From G963677325 sp963810555 (lineage in GTDB: Bacteria > Bacteroidota > Bacteroidia > Bacteroidales > Prolixibacteraceae): 64,000 nt of DNA. The position numbers and the translations under genes are program-made. Below, piece after piece: positions 36,877-48,054 of this stretch. The number at the start of each line of letters is the position of its first letter. Position 1 is the first letter of the stretch. The stretch lies in the NCBI GenBank assembly GCA_963810555.1, contig CAWENX010000007.1, positions 636,528 through 700,527 of the forward strand. The letters are read 5' to 3'. Below the pieces are notes generated by a model. That model was not told the origin of the DNA. It searched no databases and saw only the letters and a list, made by a program, of their open reading frames with translations.

Positions 36877-38225
36877 CTATTCCTTCTCCTCCCCTGCGCA
36901 CAAAGCAGGCTCGGCTTCGAGCGTTTCGCGCAAGCGCTCCAGCCGCGTGTCGATCCTCGCACGGTCATGAGCGGATTCGAGGGTACGCTCAGCCAGTTCA
37001 GTGATCCATTGCACTTGATCGCGAAGCGATCGTCGTCGGTCCGGGCTGGCCGTCATACTGGCGATGGTTTGAAGCGCGCCCAGCATCCGCAACATGATGG
37101 CGACATTGCCTATGGCGTTGCCTCGAATTTGGTCGAACGATTCAGCCAGCAAGCTTTCAAAGCTCGGGCCTTTGGCGATCACTCGCAGTTCCCCTTCCTC
37201 GTAGCGGCGCGATGAGGGGATTTGCCGAGGCGCTATCCGCGCCATAATCGCCGTCAGATAATCCACGCACATCACGGCTGTCGTTGTGTCGTTGATGCCG
37301 GGGGAGAGTGCTTTCAACGCCACATCCACAATCTGCCTGATGCCGAAGGCAGCGTCCTGTTCCACCGTGCGGTGGCTGCTGATACTAAAAGTTGCCTGCA
37401 GGGCGGCAATCGTCTCTTGATCCGGCTGGTCTTCCAGAGCGAGTGAGGCCAGCGTGGTATTCTGGACAACGAACTCACCGATGCCGTGCTCCATCCGCAC
37501 GATGGTTTTCCTGTCGCGCGCCAAGCGCAGGAGCGCTGAGTTATTCACGCTCTGGTATATAGCCGCTCTGCGAGGCCGGGACGGCGCGCCAATATCCGCT
37601 CAGATAGAGGGCGTGGCGTCTGGTCATCATCGTCTTTTTCCGGCCCTTGTCCGAGTTTTTCCGGAAACAGCCGGTCAATGGCTGCGATGGTTTCCTCAGC
37701 GACCGAGGAGATAATGCTGGAGGCCTGGATCGAGGAGGCGATGTGATGAATGAAGAACATGAGGGCGCCGACACCTCCGAGCGCCAGCACGAAGCCGAAG
37801 AACACCGCCAGGTTTGGAACAAATGCGCCCTCGTCGCCGCCGCGAATGGTGCGCAACACGATCAGGCAATATGTGAAAATGCCGGCGAAGATGCCGAGCA
37901 CGACCTGCGTGACGCGGCTGCGCATGAAGTTCCGCAGGATACGCGAGGTGTATTGGCTCGAAGCCAGCGCCAGCACCACCAGGATCATGGAGAACGTGAC
38001 GCCCACCACGGACATCATCGAACCGGCAATCGTGGACATCATCCCGCGCGCGCCTTGTGCCCCGGCACCAAACAGGCGCGGCCACTGGGCCAGCCATCGG
38101 TCGCTCCCGGTGGAGTCTGCTTCGATCAATGCTACCGCGAAGGCAACGCTGAGCAGGACAATCAGCGAAGGCATAAACCAAAAGCTCGACCGCAGATTGC
38201 TCCAGAGTTGCTTGAACTTATTCAT
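36877..38225 (-). pseudogene. DUF2254 membrane protein, frameshifted
   Basis: About 445 residues when joined. The first part (from ATG 38225, overlapping the phosphoketolase stop as ATGA) has four membrane helices: FWFMPSLIVLLSVAFAVALI, a FSMILVVLALASSQYT motif, LGIFAGIFTYCLIVLRTI and FFGFVLALGGVGALMFFIHH. The second part, SALLRLARDRKTIVRMEHGI and ALKALSPGINDTTTAVMC, is the cytosolic DUF2254 region. Two shifts lie near 37600 and 37553. Base composition is much GC-richer than the flanking Bacteroidota-like genes. Confidence 0.88.
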
Positions 38226-40616
38226 GGGTCTGATCTCCATTTCCAGTTACGAATTTCCGGCATGTCTTCGCCGTGTTTGTCGATGTACTGTTTATGCTCG
38301 ATGAGCTTGTCCTGTACCATCTTCTTCAGCGTAGGCACCGCTTAGCACCCAATTGCGGCAGCCGATTTATCACATCCTGTACCAGGTGAAATCTGTCAAG
38401 ATCGTTTAAAACCGTCATGTCGAAGTACGTTGTGATGGTGCCTTCTTCCTTATAGCCCCGAACATGCATGTTTTCATGGTTGGTACGGCGGTATGTCAAC
38501 CGGTGGACCAGCCAGGGATATCCATGGAACGCAAAGACGATCGGCTTGTCTTTCGTGAATAAAGCATCGAAATCCTGATCGCTCAGTCCGTGAGGATGTT
38601 CCGTATTCGGTTCCAGTTTCATCAGATCGACAACATTGATCACTCGGATTTTAAGATCGGGCAGATGTTCACGAAGAATAGAAACAGCGGCCAGGGTTTC
38701 AAGCGTTGGCACATCGCCGCAGCAGGCCATCACCACATCCGGTTCCGCGCCCTGATCACTGCTGGCCCATTGCCATATGCCGATCCCTTTGGTGCAATGT
38801 TCGATCGCATCATCCATGGTCAACCATTGAGGCGCCTGGTATTTGCCTGCGACCACGACGTTAACATAATGCCGGCTCCTCAGACAATGATCCCAGACCG
38901 ACAGCAGGCAGTTGGCGTCGGGTGGAAGATATACGCGCACTACAGAGGCCTTCTTGTTGACTACATGATCGATGAAACCGGGATCCTGATGGGTAAAGCC
39001 ATTATGAGCCTGCTGCCAGACATGAGAGGCAAGCAGATAATTCAGCGATGCAATTTTCCGCCGCCACGGCAATCCTGCGCTAACTTTCAGCCACTTGGCA
39101 TGTTGGTTAAACATCGAATCGATGATATGAATAAACGCCTCGTAGCAGTTAAACAACCCGTGCCTTCCGGTAAGCAGATATCCCTCGAGCCAACCTTCAC
39201 ATTGATGCTCGCTCAGCATCTCCATCACCCGGCCCTCTGATGCAAGAAACTCATCGTTCTCTTTCGTCCTGGCTTCCCACTGCCGGTTGGTGACTTCAAA
39301 AACAGCATTCAACCGGTTGGAAAGTGTTTCGTCGGGACCGAAAATCCGGAAATTTCGTTGCTTCCGATTGAGTTTAACCACATCGCGCAGGAACTCTCCA
39401 AGCACATGTGTGTCGGCGGCCTGAACTGATCCCGGTGACGGCACTTTTACCGCATAGTTCCGAAAGTCAGGCATAATCAGGTCATGCAGTAATAACCCGC
39501 CATTGGCATGAGGATTGGCGCCCATCCTTCGTTCACCTTTGGGTGCCAGTTCAGCCAGTTCCGGCATAAAACGGCCGTTTTCATCAAATAGTTCTTCAGG
39601 CTTATAGCTTTTCATCCAGTTTTCAAGAAGCTTTAGATGATCGGGATGTTCGGAATCCACAAGTAGAGGAATCTGGTGTGCCCGAAAAGTGCCTTCAATT
39701 TGCAAGTCCATCAACTACTTTCGGTCCTGTCCAGCCCTTGGGTGAGTTGAGGACGATCATTGGCCAGCGTGGCCGGTCAGCGTCGTTTTTGTCTCGCGCA
39801 TTGCTTTGGATTTGCCGGATATTTTCAATGGTCTTATCCAAAGTACCGGCCATAAGTTGATGCATCTTTTCCGGTTCATCGCCTTCCACAAAGTAAGGAA
39901 TCCAGCCATAACCACGGAGCAATTGATCAAGTTCATCATGACTCGATGCGGGCGAGCACGGTCGGGTTGGCTATTTTGTAACCATTGAGATGCAGGATCG
40001 GCAGTACGGCTCCGTCAGTGATCGGATTTAGGAATTTATTGGAGTGCCATGCCGTCGCCAAAGGTCCTGTTTCCGCTTCGCCGTCACCGATAACACATGC
40101 AACGATCAGCTCCGGATTATCGAAGACAGCTCCGAAAGCATGACTGAGTGAATACCCCAACTCTCCACCCTCGTGAATCGATCCGGGACATTCCGGTGAT
40201 ACATGGCTGGGAATCCCACCGGGAAATGAGAATTGTTTGAACAGCTTTTTAAGTCCTGCTTCGTCCTGGCTGATATTGGGATAAATCTCACTGTAAGTGC
40301 CTTCGAGATACGTATTGCCCACCAGGGCCGGGCCGCCATGACCCGGACCCGCGATATAAAACATATCCAGATCATACTTTTTAATGACCCGGTTCAAATG
40401 AACATAGATAAAATTCTGCCCCGGTGTGGTGCCCCAGTGCCCAAGCAACATCGACTTTACATGTGACAGTTTCAGCGGTTCCTTAAGCAAAGGATTTTCG
40501 CAAAGATAGAGTTGTCCAACTGACAGATAATTGGCAGCCCGCCAATAAGCGTTCATCTTTTGCAGAAGTTCCTGCGATAATGGGTTATCCTTTTCATCAA
40601 CATTTTTGTCTTTCAT
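38222..40616 (-). pseudogene. xfp: Xylulose-5-P/fructose-6-P phosphoketolase, frameshifted
   Basis: About 797 residues joined, a full-length enzyme. TPP-dependent cleavage of xylulose-5-P or fructose-6-P to acetyl phosphate plus GAP or erythrose-4-P. Motifs: GHWGTTPGQNFIYVHLNR, YIAGPGHGGPALVGN, SPECPGSIHEGGELGYSLSH, TPP-binding GDGEAETGPLATAWHSNKF and VFAFHGYPWLVHRLTYRR. Breaks near 39945 and 39707 (one base inserted each) and 38340 (one lost). The true C-terminus MPEIRNWKW continues past the last break to TGA at 38222. It lies directly upstream of DUF2254 and downstream of ackA. Confidence 0.94.
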
Positions 40617-40629
40617 GATTATGTCATAT

Positions 40630-41840
40630 TTAAGTTTTTAGATTCACCTTCTGGCTAACCGTTTTGGCAATCATCCATTCCTCGTCGGTATGAATGACGC
40701 GTACAGCAGATGCCCGGCATCTTTTGAAATAACCGGGGCATTTGCCTTGTTTCGTTTTTCTTCTATCTCTATTCCAAGATATCCCAATCCCTCACAAATA
40801 CGGGAGCGAATGACAGGGCAGTTTTCACCAATACCACCTGAAAAAACAAGTGTGTCCAGTCCGCCAAGTGCAGCAGCGAAAGCTCCTATCCACTTCTTCG
40901 CCTGATAGCAAAATAATGCCACGGCTTCTGCCGCCCGAATGTCATCGGATTCCTTCGCGAGTAAATCGCGCATATCGGAACTTGTTTCAGAAATGCCAAA
41001 AAGCCCCGATTCATGATTGATCAGATGATTGAACTGCCTGGGTGTCAGATTTTCTGACTGCATCATGTACCACGCGACACCCGGATCCAAATCACCAGGC
41101 CGGGTGCCCATCATTAGTCCACCGGCAGGTGTGAAGCCCATGCTGGTGTCAACACTCTTACCACCGTGGACAGCAGCCAGGCTCGATCCATTGCCAAGGT
41201 GAGCCAATATCACGCGGCCATTAGCTGCTCTTTTACCGGCAATGCGGGCGAGTTCCTCCATTAAATAAGCATAGGACAGGCCATGGAAACCGTATCGCTG
41301 TATCCCTATCGCATCAAAGCGACGTGGAATCGGCAGCAATTTAGCTACACGGGGCATTGTGCAATGGAATGCTGTATCAAAACATGCCACCTGAGGTAGT
41401 TTTGGATGTCGCTGACTGAATACCTCTATTAATTCAATTTCCTCGGGCAGATGATCTGAATCATAAGGAATAATACGATGTAGTTCATCCAGCAATTCAT
41501 GAGTGATGAGTTCGGGCTCAGTGTGTTTCATTCCGAAAACTACACGATGTCCAACGCCACTGATCAAAGAAAAATCAATCTGCTTTTCAAGCCAATCAAT
41601 CAGGAAATTTGCCACCGATTTGTGATCTGAGATTTCAATCCTAATATTGCCTTTCTTATTCTTTGTCAGGTTATTGAAATCCAGATTAGTACCTTTTAAC
41701 CCAATCCGATCAACCTTTCCATACAGAATTCGTTCTAATGGTCCATCAATGCGATACAGAGCAAATTTGATGCTCGACGAACCACTGTTAATCGCCAGAA
41801 CTACTATATTGGCTGGTCTTATGGATGACTCATTTTTCAT
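40630..41840 (-). CDS. ackA: Acetate kinase
   Basis: Makes ATP from acetyl phosphate, the product of phosphoketolase. Motifs: LAINSGSSSIKFALY, GVGHRVVFGMKH, PQVACFDTAFHCTMP, ILAHLGNGSSLAAV and MMGTRPGDLDPG. The frame is open from 41840 to 40671, but the usual C-terminus (RVIHTDEEWMIAKTV) lies in another frame down to TAA at 40630, so one base has been lost near 40725; without it the last ~25 residues are wrong. Gap to xfp is 13 bases, one transcription unit. Confidence 0.93.
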
Positions 41841-41852
41841 TCTCTATCCTCT

Positions 41853-43262
41853 TTAGTAGGGTGTGTAAAGAATCGTTATCATAATGCCCGCGGGTGATTT
41901 ACCTGATCGCCAGTGCTCTTCAATTTGTTCAAGTGCTTTTACCTTTGGTTTCCGGCACCAGCATATAAAAGAAGAACCAGGCGCCTATAGCTATGACTCC
42001 ATATAAGCCAGAAAGTTACATGCGTGCCCAAAAATGCTACTAGGCTCAGAAAGGTCACCGCCACAACCAGATTCAATAGCCCAATTAGTAACCGTTACTG
42101 TGCTCATGGCCGCACCGCGAACCTTAAGTGGATAGATCTCGGAAATCATCAGCCAGAAGATCGGCCCAAGCCCAAAGGCGAAACAGGCGACATAAATCCC
42201 CAGACCGCCAATGGCGACATAACTTTTAAAACTCTCCAACTGCTGGAAATTGGAAAGCCGCGCCCAAGATCGCCAGCCCAATAATCTGGCCGGCAACTCC
42301 GACCAGTAACAAAGGCCTCCTGTCCGACCCGGTCGAGCAGGAAGATGGCAAGCACATGAAAAAGCCACATTACCATGGTCAACCCCGCGCCGGCCAGAAT
42401 CGCGGGACCTGCGCCGTTAATGCCGGCAAACTTAAAAATGGTCGGGGCGTAATAGATGACCGTATTAATGCCTGTTATCTGCTGAAATATCGCCAGCCCT
42501 AAGCCGACAATCAAGGGCATCCTTAGTGAAGGCTGAAATAGTCCTTTCATCCCGCCCGCACCCTGCTTTTCCATGCTTTTCTGGATGTCCGTGATTTCCG
42601 GCCCTACGTCGGCTTCAGTCCTTACCCGCTGTAAAACCTGCTTCGCCTGTTCCAACTTTTGATCGGCTGATCAACCAGCGCGGACTGTCCGGCAAAAGCC
42701 ACATGCCAATGACCAGGGCAATGGACGGTATCGCCGCAAGACCAAACATATATCGCCATCCTCTGCTGGCAGGCAAAGGCATAGTCCACCAGGTAGGCAA
42801 CCACGATGCCTCTGGTAATCGCCAGCATGTTGACCGCTACCAAAGAACCGCGAACTTTTGCCGGGACCAATTCGCCGATATACATCGGAGAAATAAATGA
42901 AGCGATTCCAATGGCGATTCCACTAACGAACATGCCTGCAATCAACCAGGGAACCGTTGGTGCAAAAGCCGTGCCAAGGGCGCTGACAGTAAAGATAATG
43001 CCGGCCAGTATGATCATTTTGCGTCGCCCGTAAGCGGGCAGTCAGTGCACCGCCGATTATTGCACCAACGACCGCACCCACTAAAACAGAGCTGACGACT
43101 ATCTCTTCCATGGTGGCAGAAAGAGAAAACTGCTTTTTAATGAATAGTATAGCACCGGAGATTACCCCGGTATCATAACCAAAGAGCAAACCTCCGAGAG
43201 CAGCAACCCCCACAGCGAAGTAGACAAATCGCTTTCACTTCTGATTTAGCCTTGTTTCCCAT
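41853..43262 (-). pseudogene. MFS sugar porter (GLUT/XylE type), frameshifted
   Basis: About 465 residues joined. Family marks: GGLLFGYDTGVISGAILFIK, the RxGRR loop after GGALTAR, SFISPMYIGELVPAKVRGSL, LPDSPRWLISR, the QQITGINTVIYYAPTIF motif and FWLMISEIYPLKVRGAAMS, ending VPETKGK. Imports a hexose or pentose with protons. At least seven breaks (near 43230, 43030, 42780, 42660, 42300, 42090 and 41910); the four I resolved are single inserted bases. It starts about 20 bases after the glucoamylase end. Confidence 0.92.
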
Positions 43263-43266
43263 TTGT

Positions 43267-45724
43267 CTCACTCCTTTCTGCTTGGAGCCGTTTCCTTCTT
43301 TGCGCCATGCAGCAATACGAACCATGAAGTCGTTGCCTTCCCAATGATCTGCTTCTCGGCCAGTAGAACGTGAATTTGATCTGTTTTCCTGCTGAAAGCG
43401 ATTTGGTCGGAAGATCGGCCATATGAATATTAAGCCCGGCATCGTGAGTCTTACATGTCCTTGCAGGTTTTCCAGTCATCGGCAGTCCAGTGAACGACTG
43501 CTGGAGCCATTAACTCAATACGCAGGATTTTTCCAGGCAGGCATTGAGCGCAATCTTGTGATTGAACCTCCACGTCATGCGCGGGGAAATGGTTTTTTCC
43601 TTCAGATAGCGTTTTACGGTTTGCGGCGGCAGATCGAAAAGCCGTCCATCTTGCAGTGAGCGTCATCAGCTTGAGATATTCGGCATGCGCCCACACCAGA
43701 GGCATGGCCGAACCGGATGGCCTGCCAAAATACAACTCGTGTTCAGGTATATCCGGTGTATCCCAAACTTGTTCCGGGATCAGGCCGCCATCATTGGCGA
43801 AGGATTCCAGTGCAGTCAGAAGTCCATTTGCGTTTTCGACCTGGCCTGCAGCCAGTTCGTAATGCGCCCGCTCGCCTGTGAGCAGCGGCCAGCCACGGCC
43901 AATCCCTGTTCCATCGAAAGGTGAACCATCCTCATGCTCGCCATAGCCGTCGTCGTTATACCGATGCCAGGTGGCACCGATCGGTGTCTCCACCTTGAGC
44001 AGGGCGTCAATGACTTTGACCGTATCGCGAATACGCGGGTCATCGGCCAGCGCGCAAACCAAAACGCACCAGCGCCAGCGCATCGGGACTCACCAGGTGA
44101 CTGGCCAGGCGTGTATCCTCGGCGGCTGACACATTTTTAACTTGCACATTATTCTGATGACTGCTTCACACCTTCGCTCCGGCTGTCTTCGGCGCGATCC
44201 GGATATAATAGCCTTCGACCTTAAATTTCTTGCACCAGTCTGTACCGGACATATACATCCAGCGCTCGATGGAATCATTCCAGACATCGGCGATTTCGCG
44301 TAGATAGGTTTGCGATGGAAGCTTCGTGATTCAAATCGGCCATTTCCGCCGCAACCAGCAGCGCCGCAATTTCCGCCCCGACTGTGAACGGCGAATAGCC
44401 CGGATCTTCCTCCCAGCGATCCTGTGGGCTGACCGGGCCGTTGCGCGCCAGATACCCGGCCGCTTTCCTTACCATCGGCCAAAACATTTCCAGATCGCCC
44501 TGCAGCCAATGCCTTTTCGCGATGGGCCAGGTCTACCAGGAGAATCGGCAATGCCGTCTCGTCCATTTGGATTCCGTTCCAATAGGGCGAACCATCCAGC
44601 CACATATTCTGCGACCAGTGACCGTCCGACTGCTGGGTTCGCTGCAAATAATGCGAGCACCCGGCGGGCTTCCTCGTGCGCGCCGGCCGCGAGCAAACCT
44701 CCCGCCGTCTCCACCATATCTCGCGACCAGACGAGATGATAACCGCCCTGATCATCATCCCCCTTGCTGAATCCCCACGGAATCGCGAGGCTGGCGATGA
44801 GGGCACCGGGTGCCTGCTTGGATTCATGCGTGCGCAGGACGGCGAGACTTTTCTGGGTAAGATCGCCAGGAGCTAACTTCTCCCCGCTTCAGCGACGTGT
44901 GCGTCTTCGTCCATTCCTGCCAGCCGCTAATATAGTCGATGCTTTGCCTTGTCAAAACCATCGCGCAGGCTGGTTATGGCATTCCGGGCCGCTTCATCCG
45001 GGTCATTGCCAAAACCAAGTGCAAGGACAAATTTCCCTGCGATTTCAAAAGATCAATTCCGGCGGTCAAAGCCACATTGCCGTTTTCAGCCCGCGTGTAT
45101 TCCCAAGTCATCTGGTGGTGCGCCTTCAAATCCTGCCAGCCATCCGACGAACCGACGTAGCCGGCAGACCGCTTCGTCCACGGAGCCGAACAGGCCAACG
45201 CCAGGGCGCAATCATTCCGCTGCGCAAACAGCATTGGTGTTCCCTCGAACTCGCCCACCCAGGCGGTGTTGCCGCCGCCGTGATTTCCCAGATGCGGCGC
45301 AAGCACGACATGAAGGTGATAATCCGGTAAGGTCACCTTGCAGCGCGTCAAACTGAACCTGTTGTAACACCGTGTCCCGATGTGGATCGGTCACAACCTG
45401 CTTTTCAATGCGGTAGCGTCCATCATGGCAGGTGTTAACTAACCGGAATGCCGGAACACCGTCGGCCATCCATTCCACTTCATGTCCCGTATCACGTTTC
45501 TCTTCGGAGAAGAAATCCTTTCCATCCGTGACGATCAATCCCATGTCCCGGATGCAGGCCTGGTCAATGCGAGGGTAATATATCTCGTTGAAGATTCCGT
45601 GGCTTAGCGTGAACCAGACACGGCTTTCGTTGCTGAGAGCAGTACCAACGCCGGTTTTAGCGCTGGAAGTCCAGCGAGCAGGAATTCCGGGAGCACCTGG
45701 TGCATAATTATTTGTTGTTTGCAT
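43267..45724 (-). pseudogene. GH15 glucoamylase-type glucan hydrolase, frameshifted
   Basis: About 810 residues joined, the size of bacterial GH15 glucoamylases. The N-terminal beta domain reads GTALSNESRVWFTLSHGIF, NEIYYPRIDQACIRDMGLI, HGNHGGGN-like HLGNHGGGNTAWVGEFEG; the (alpha/alpha)6 domain is seen in pieces such as WSQNMWLDGSPYWNGIQMDE, PYSPFTVGAEIAALL-like segments and ADDWKTARTCKT toward the end. It removes glucose from alpha-glucans. At least seven breaks. ATG 45724 gives MQTTNNYAPGAPG; the frame extends upstream but without the family pattern. Clearly GC-richer than its neighbours. Confidence 0.85.
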
Positions 45725-45834
45725 CAAATCTCTTTTTAAAGTTTTATAAACTAATTTAATGAACAAATCTCTTATGAAAGCCCATTCTCATTCACATGAT
45801 TATCAGCGATTCTATCCTTGCTATCTTTTTTATA

Positions 45835-46470
45835 TCAATTGTTTAAGATCTTTAATCCAAGTGAAGAAAGTTCCGAACGTGTGGATTTGTAGTCAGTATG
45901 ATAGATACTTCGGATCCCTAAATCTCTTGCAACATCTACGAACATCTGTGTATTTTCAATATATACAACATGTTCAGCAGGAATCTGTGCAATATCCAAT
46001 GCTATCCGGAATATATCGGCATCGGGCTTTCGAAAATGGACAAAACAGGAAGATATGTAAAAGTCCACGAACCGGTTCAATTGAAATTTCTCTATTCTGT
46101 GTTTATTTAACTCCCTGGCTTCGTTGTTGACTACAGCTATTTTTAGCTTGTATTTTTCTTTCAACTGTTGCACAAATTCAATCATTTCAGGGAAAGGAGT
46201 GGATTGTTCAAACATAAATTTCTGGAATTGATCAGGCGTGAATGCACGTTTCTGATAAAAAACCACCCGATTGAGGTATTCCTTCAGCGTAAGTTTCCCT
46301 TCTTCATAAGTAACGAAAGTGAGATGGTGCCGATCTTCCATATCATTATAGTCCAGATTAAATGTTTCGGCGGCTGATCTGCGTGACTCGTGTCCCCAGC
46401 CATTGGAAAGCAATACCCCACCAATATCTAAAAACAAAGTTGTAACGGGGATCAATTTATTCATTTTCAA
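45835..46470 (-). CDS. HAD-family phosphatase
   Basis: 211 residues, intact. Motif I LFLDIGGVLL (the second Asp is replaced by Gly, so Asp-x-Gly rather than Asp-x-Asp), motif II VVNNEARELNKHR, motif III Lys in HFRKPDADIF and motif IV VVYIENTQMFVD with only part of the usual acidic pair. These resemble HAD subfamily IA (haloacid dehalogenase/epoxide hydrolase-like). The changed motif I could lower phosphatase activity. Substrate unknown; in the island, a sugar phosphate is likely. Confidence 0.85.
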   Translation of the reverse strand: MKMNKLIPVTTLFLDIGGVLLSNGWGHESRRSAAETFNLDYNDMEDRHHLTFVTYEEGKLTLKEYLNRVVFYQKRAFTPDQFQKFMFEQSTPFPEMIEFVQQLKEKYKLKIAVVNNEARELNKHRIEKFQLNRFVDFYISSCFVHFRKPDADIFRIALDIAQIPAEHVVYIENTQMFVDVARDLGIRSIYHTDYKSTRSELSSLGLKILNN

Positions 46471-46531
46471 ATATTTTAAAATTAGAGAGCGATAGATGAA
46501 GTTTTAATATTTCAGGATGATTTGATTTTCA

Positions 46532-48054
46532 TCATTTTTCTGCCAATTCCGTTGGTAATGGCCAATGATGTCCGGGATTGAGTAATCCATCAGCTTCCTT
46601 CGGCCCCCAGGTGCCGGAAGCATAATTTGGAAAATCAGTTGGAGGTTTACCCGACCAGACATCAAGGATTGGCATGATGATTTGCCAGGCAGCCTCGACC
46701 TGATCAGCCCGCATAAAAAGAGTAGCATCACTGTTCATCACATCCCAAAGTAACGTTTCATAAGCATCCGGTATAGGTATTGAAAAGCTTTGCTGATAAT
46801 TGAACCGCATAATCACCGGTTTTAACAATAATTTCGTTCCTGGTTGCTTTGCCTGAAAGCGCAGCACAATACCTTCATCCGGTTGAATAGACAAAATGAG
46901 ACAGGCTGATTGCCAATCGTGTAGTGGCTTCAGGAGGAAAGGACTTATGCGGTACGGCACGAAATTGTATTGTAACTTCCGATACTTGCCTCGGAAGACG
47001 TTTCCCGGTTCGGAGATAAAAAGGCACATCCTGCCATCGCCAGTTATCTACAAAGAGCTTCAATGCAACAAATGTCTCGGTAAGATGAATCATGGGAAAC
47101 ACCGGACTTCTTCACGATATCCGCATAATTCTTTTACGTCCTTGCATACCCTTGCCATATTGCCCCCGAACTGCAAACTCATTCACCTTATCTTTTGGTA
47201 TTGGTCCGGATGGCATGAAGAACATCTACTTTCTTGTTACGTATTTCATCTGCATTAAATGAGACCATAGGTTCCATAGCAATAAGACAGAGCAATTGCA
47301 TCAGGTGATTTTGTACCATATCCCTTAATGCCCCTGCTTTCTCATAATACTCTCCGCGGTGTTCAACACCTAAATCCTCGGCGACAGTAATGGTTACATA
47401 ATCTACATACCTTCGGTTCCAAATAGGTTCAAAGAGTGGATTGGCGAAACGGAACGCGAGAATATTCTGTACGGTTTCTTTACCCAGATAATGATCAATT
47501 CTGAATATCTGAGATTCCGCAAAACTATCGGTAAGTATCTGATTCAGCTTTAAAGCAGATGCAAAGTCATGCCCGATTGGTTTTTCAACCACAATCCGTG
47601 TCATTTCCTTATCATCTGCCATTCCTGCTTCCTTTAAGATATTTAGGAATTTCACCAAACATAGCCGGTGGTGTTGCCATATAAAATAATCGCTGGGCTT
47701 TTGTCTTCCACTCTTTTTCCAATTTCGAGACATTGTTCTTTTAATATGGAATAAATTTCCGGTTTTGTAAAATCTCCCTTTTTATAGTAAATATGTTTGG
47801 CAAACTTTATCCACACCTTATCGTCGACTTTACCCTTCCTTGAAAACTTTTCAATTCCGTCCCGAAAACGCTTTCGTAAATCCTCATCGTTAAGTTCTAT
47901 ACGATCCAATGCAACTATAGAAAAATAAGGAGGCATACTCAAATCCTGAAACAAATCAAAAAGTGATGGTACCAGTTTTCTCCATGTCAGATCACCTGAT
48001 CCTCCAAAAATGGCAGAATATGGTTGGTTGAAGTTTGTTGTTTGTTTTCATCAT
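46532..48054 (-). pseudogene. zwf: Glucose-6-phosphate dehydrogenase, frameshifted
   Basis: About 500 residues joined. N-terminal IFGGSGDLTWRKLVPSL (nucleotide fold), VVEKPIGHDFASALKLN, active site RIDHYLGKETVQNILAFRF, NRRYVDYVTITVAEDLGVE, and C-terminal WHHWPLP-like ending after TWGPKEAD. Oxidises glucose-6-P to 6-phosphogluconolactone with NADP. Breaks near 48030, 47665, 47205, 47105 and 46905. Its ATG overlaps the gnd stop (ATGATGA), showing coupling in the ancestral operon. No pgl gene follows in the window. Confidence 0.93.

Noticed and set aside
37647..38345. Long plus-strand open frame opposite DUF2254 and xfp
   Set aside because: It is a GC-rich antisense shadow of the DUF2254 gene, whose strand has clear membrane-protein homology.
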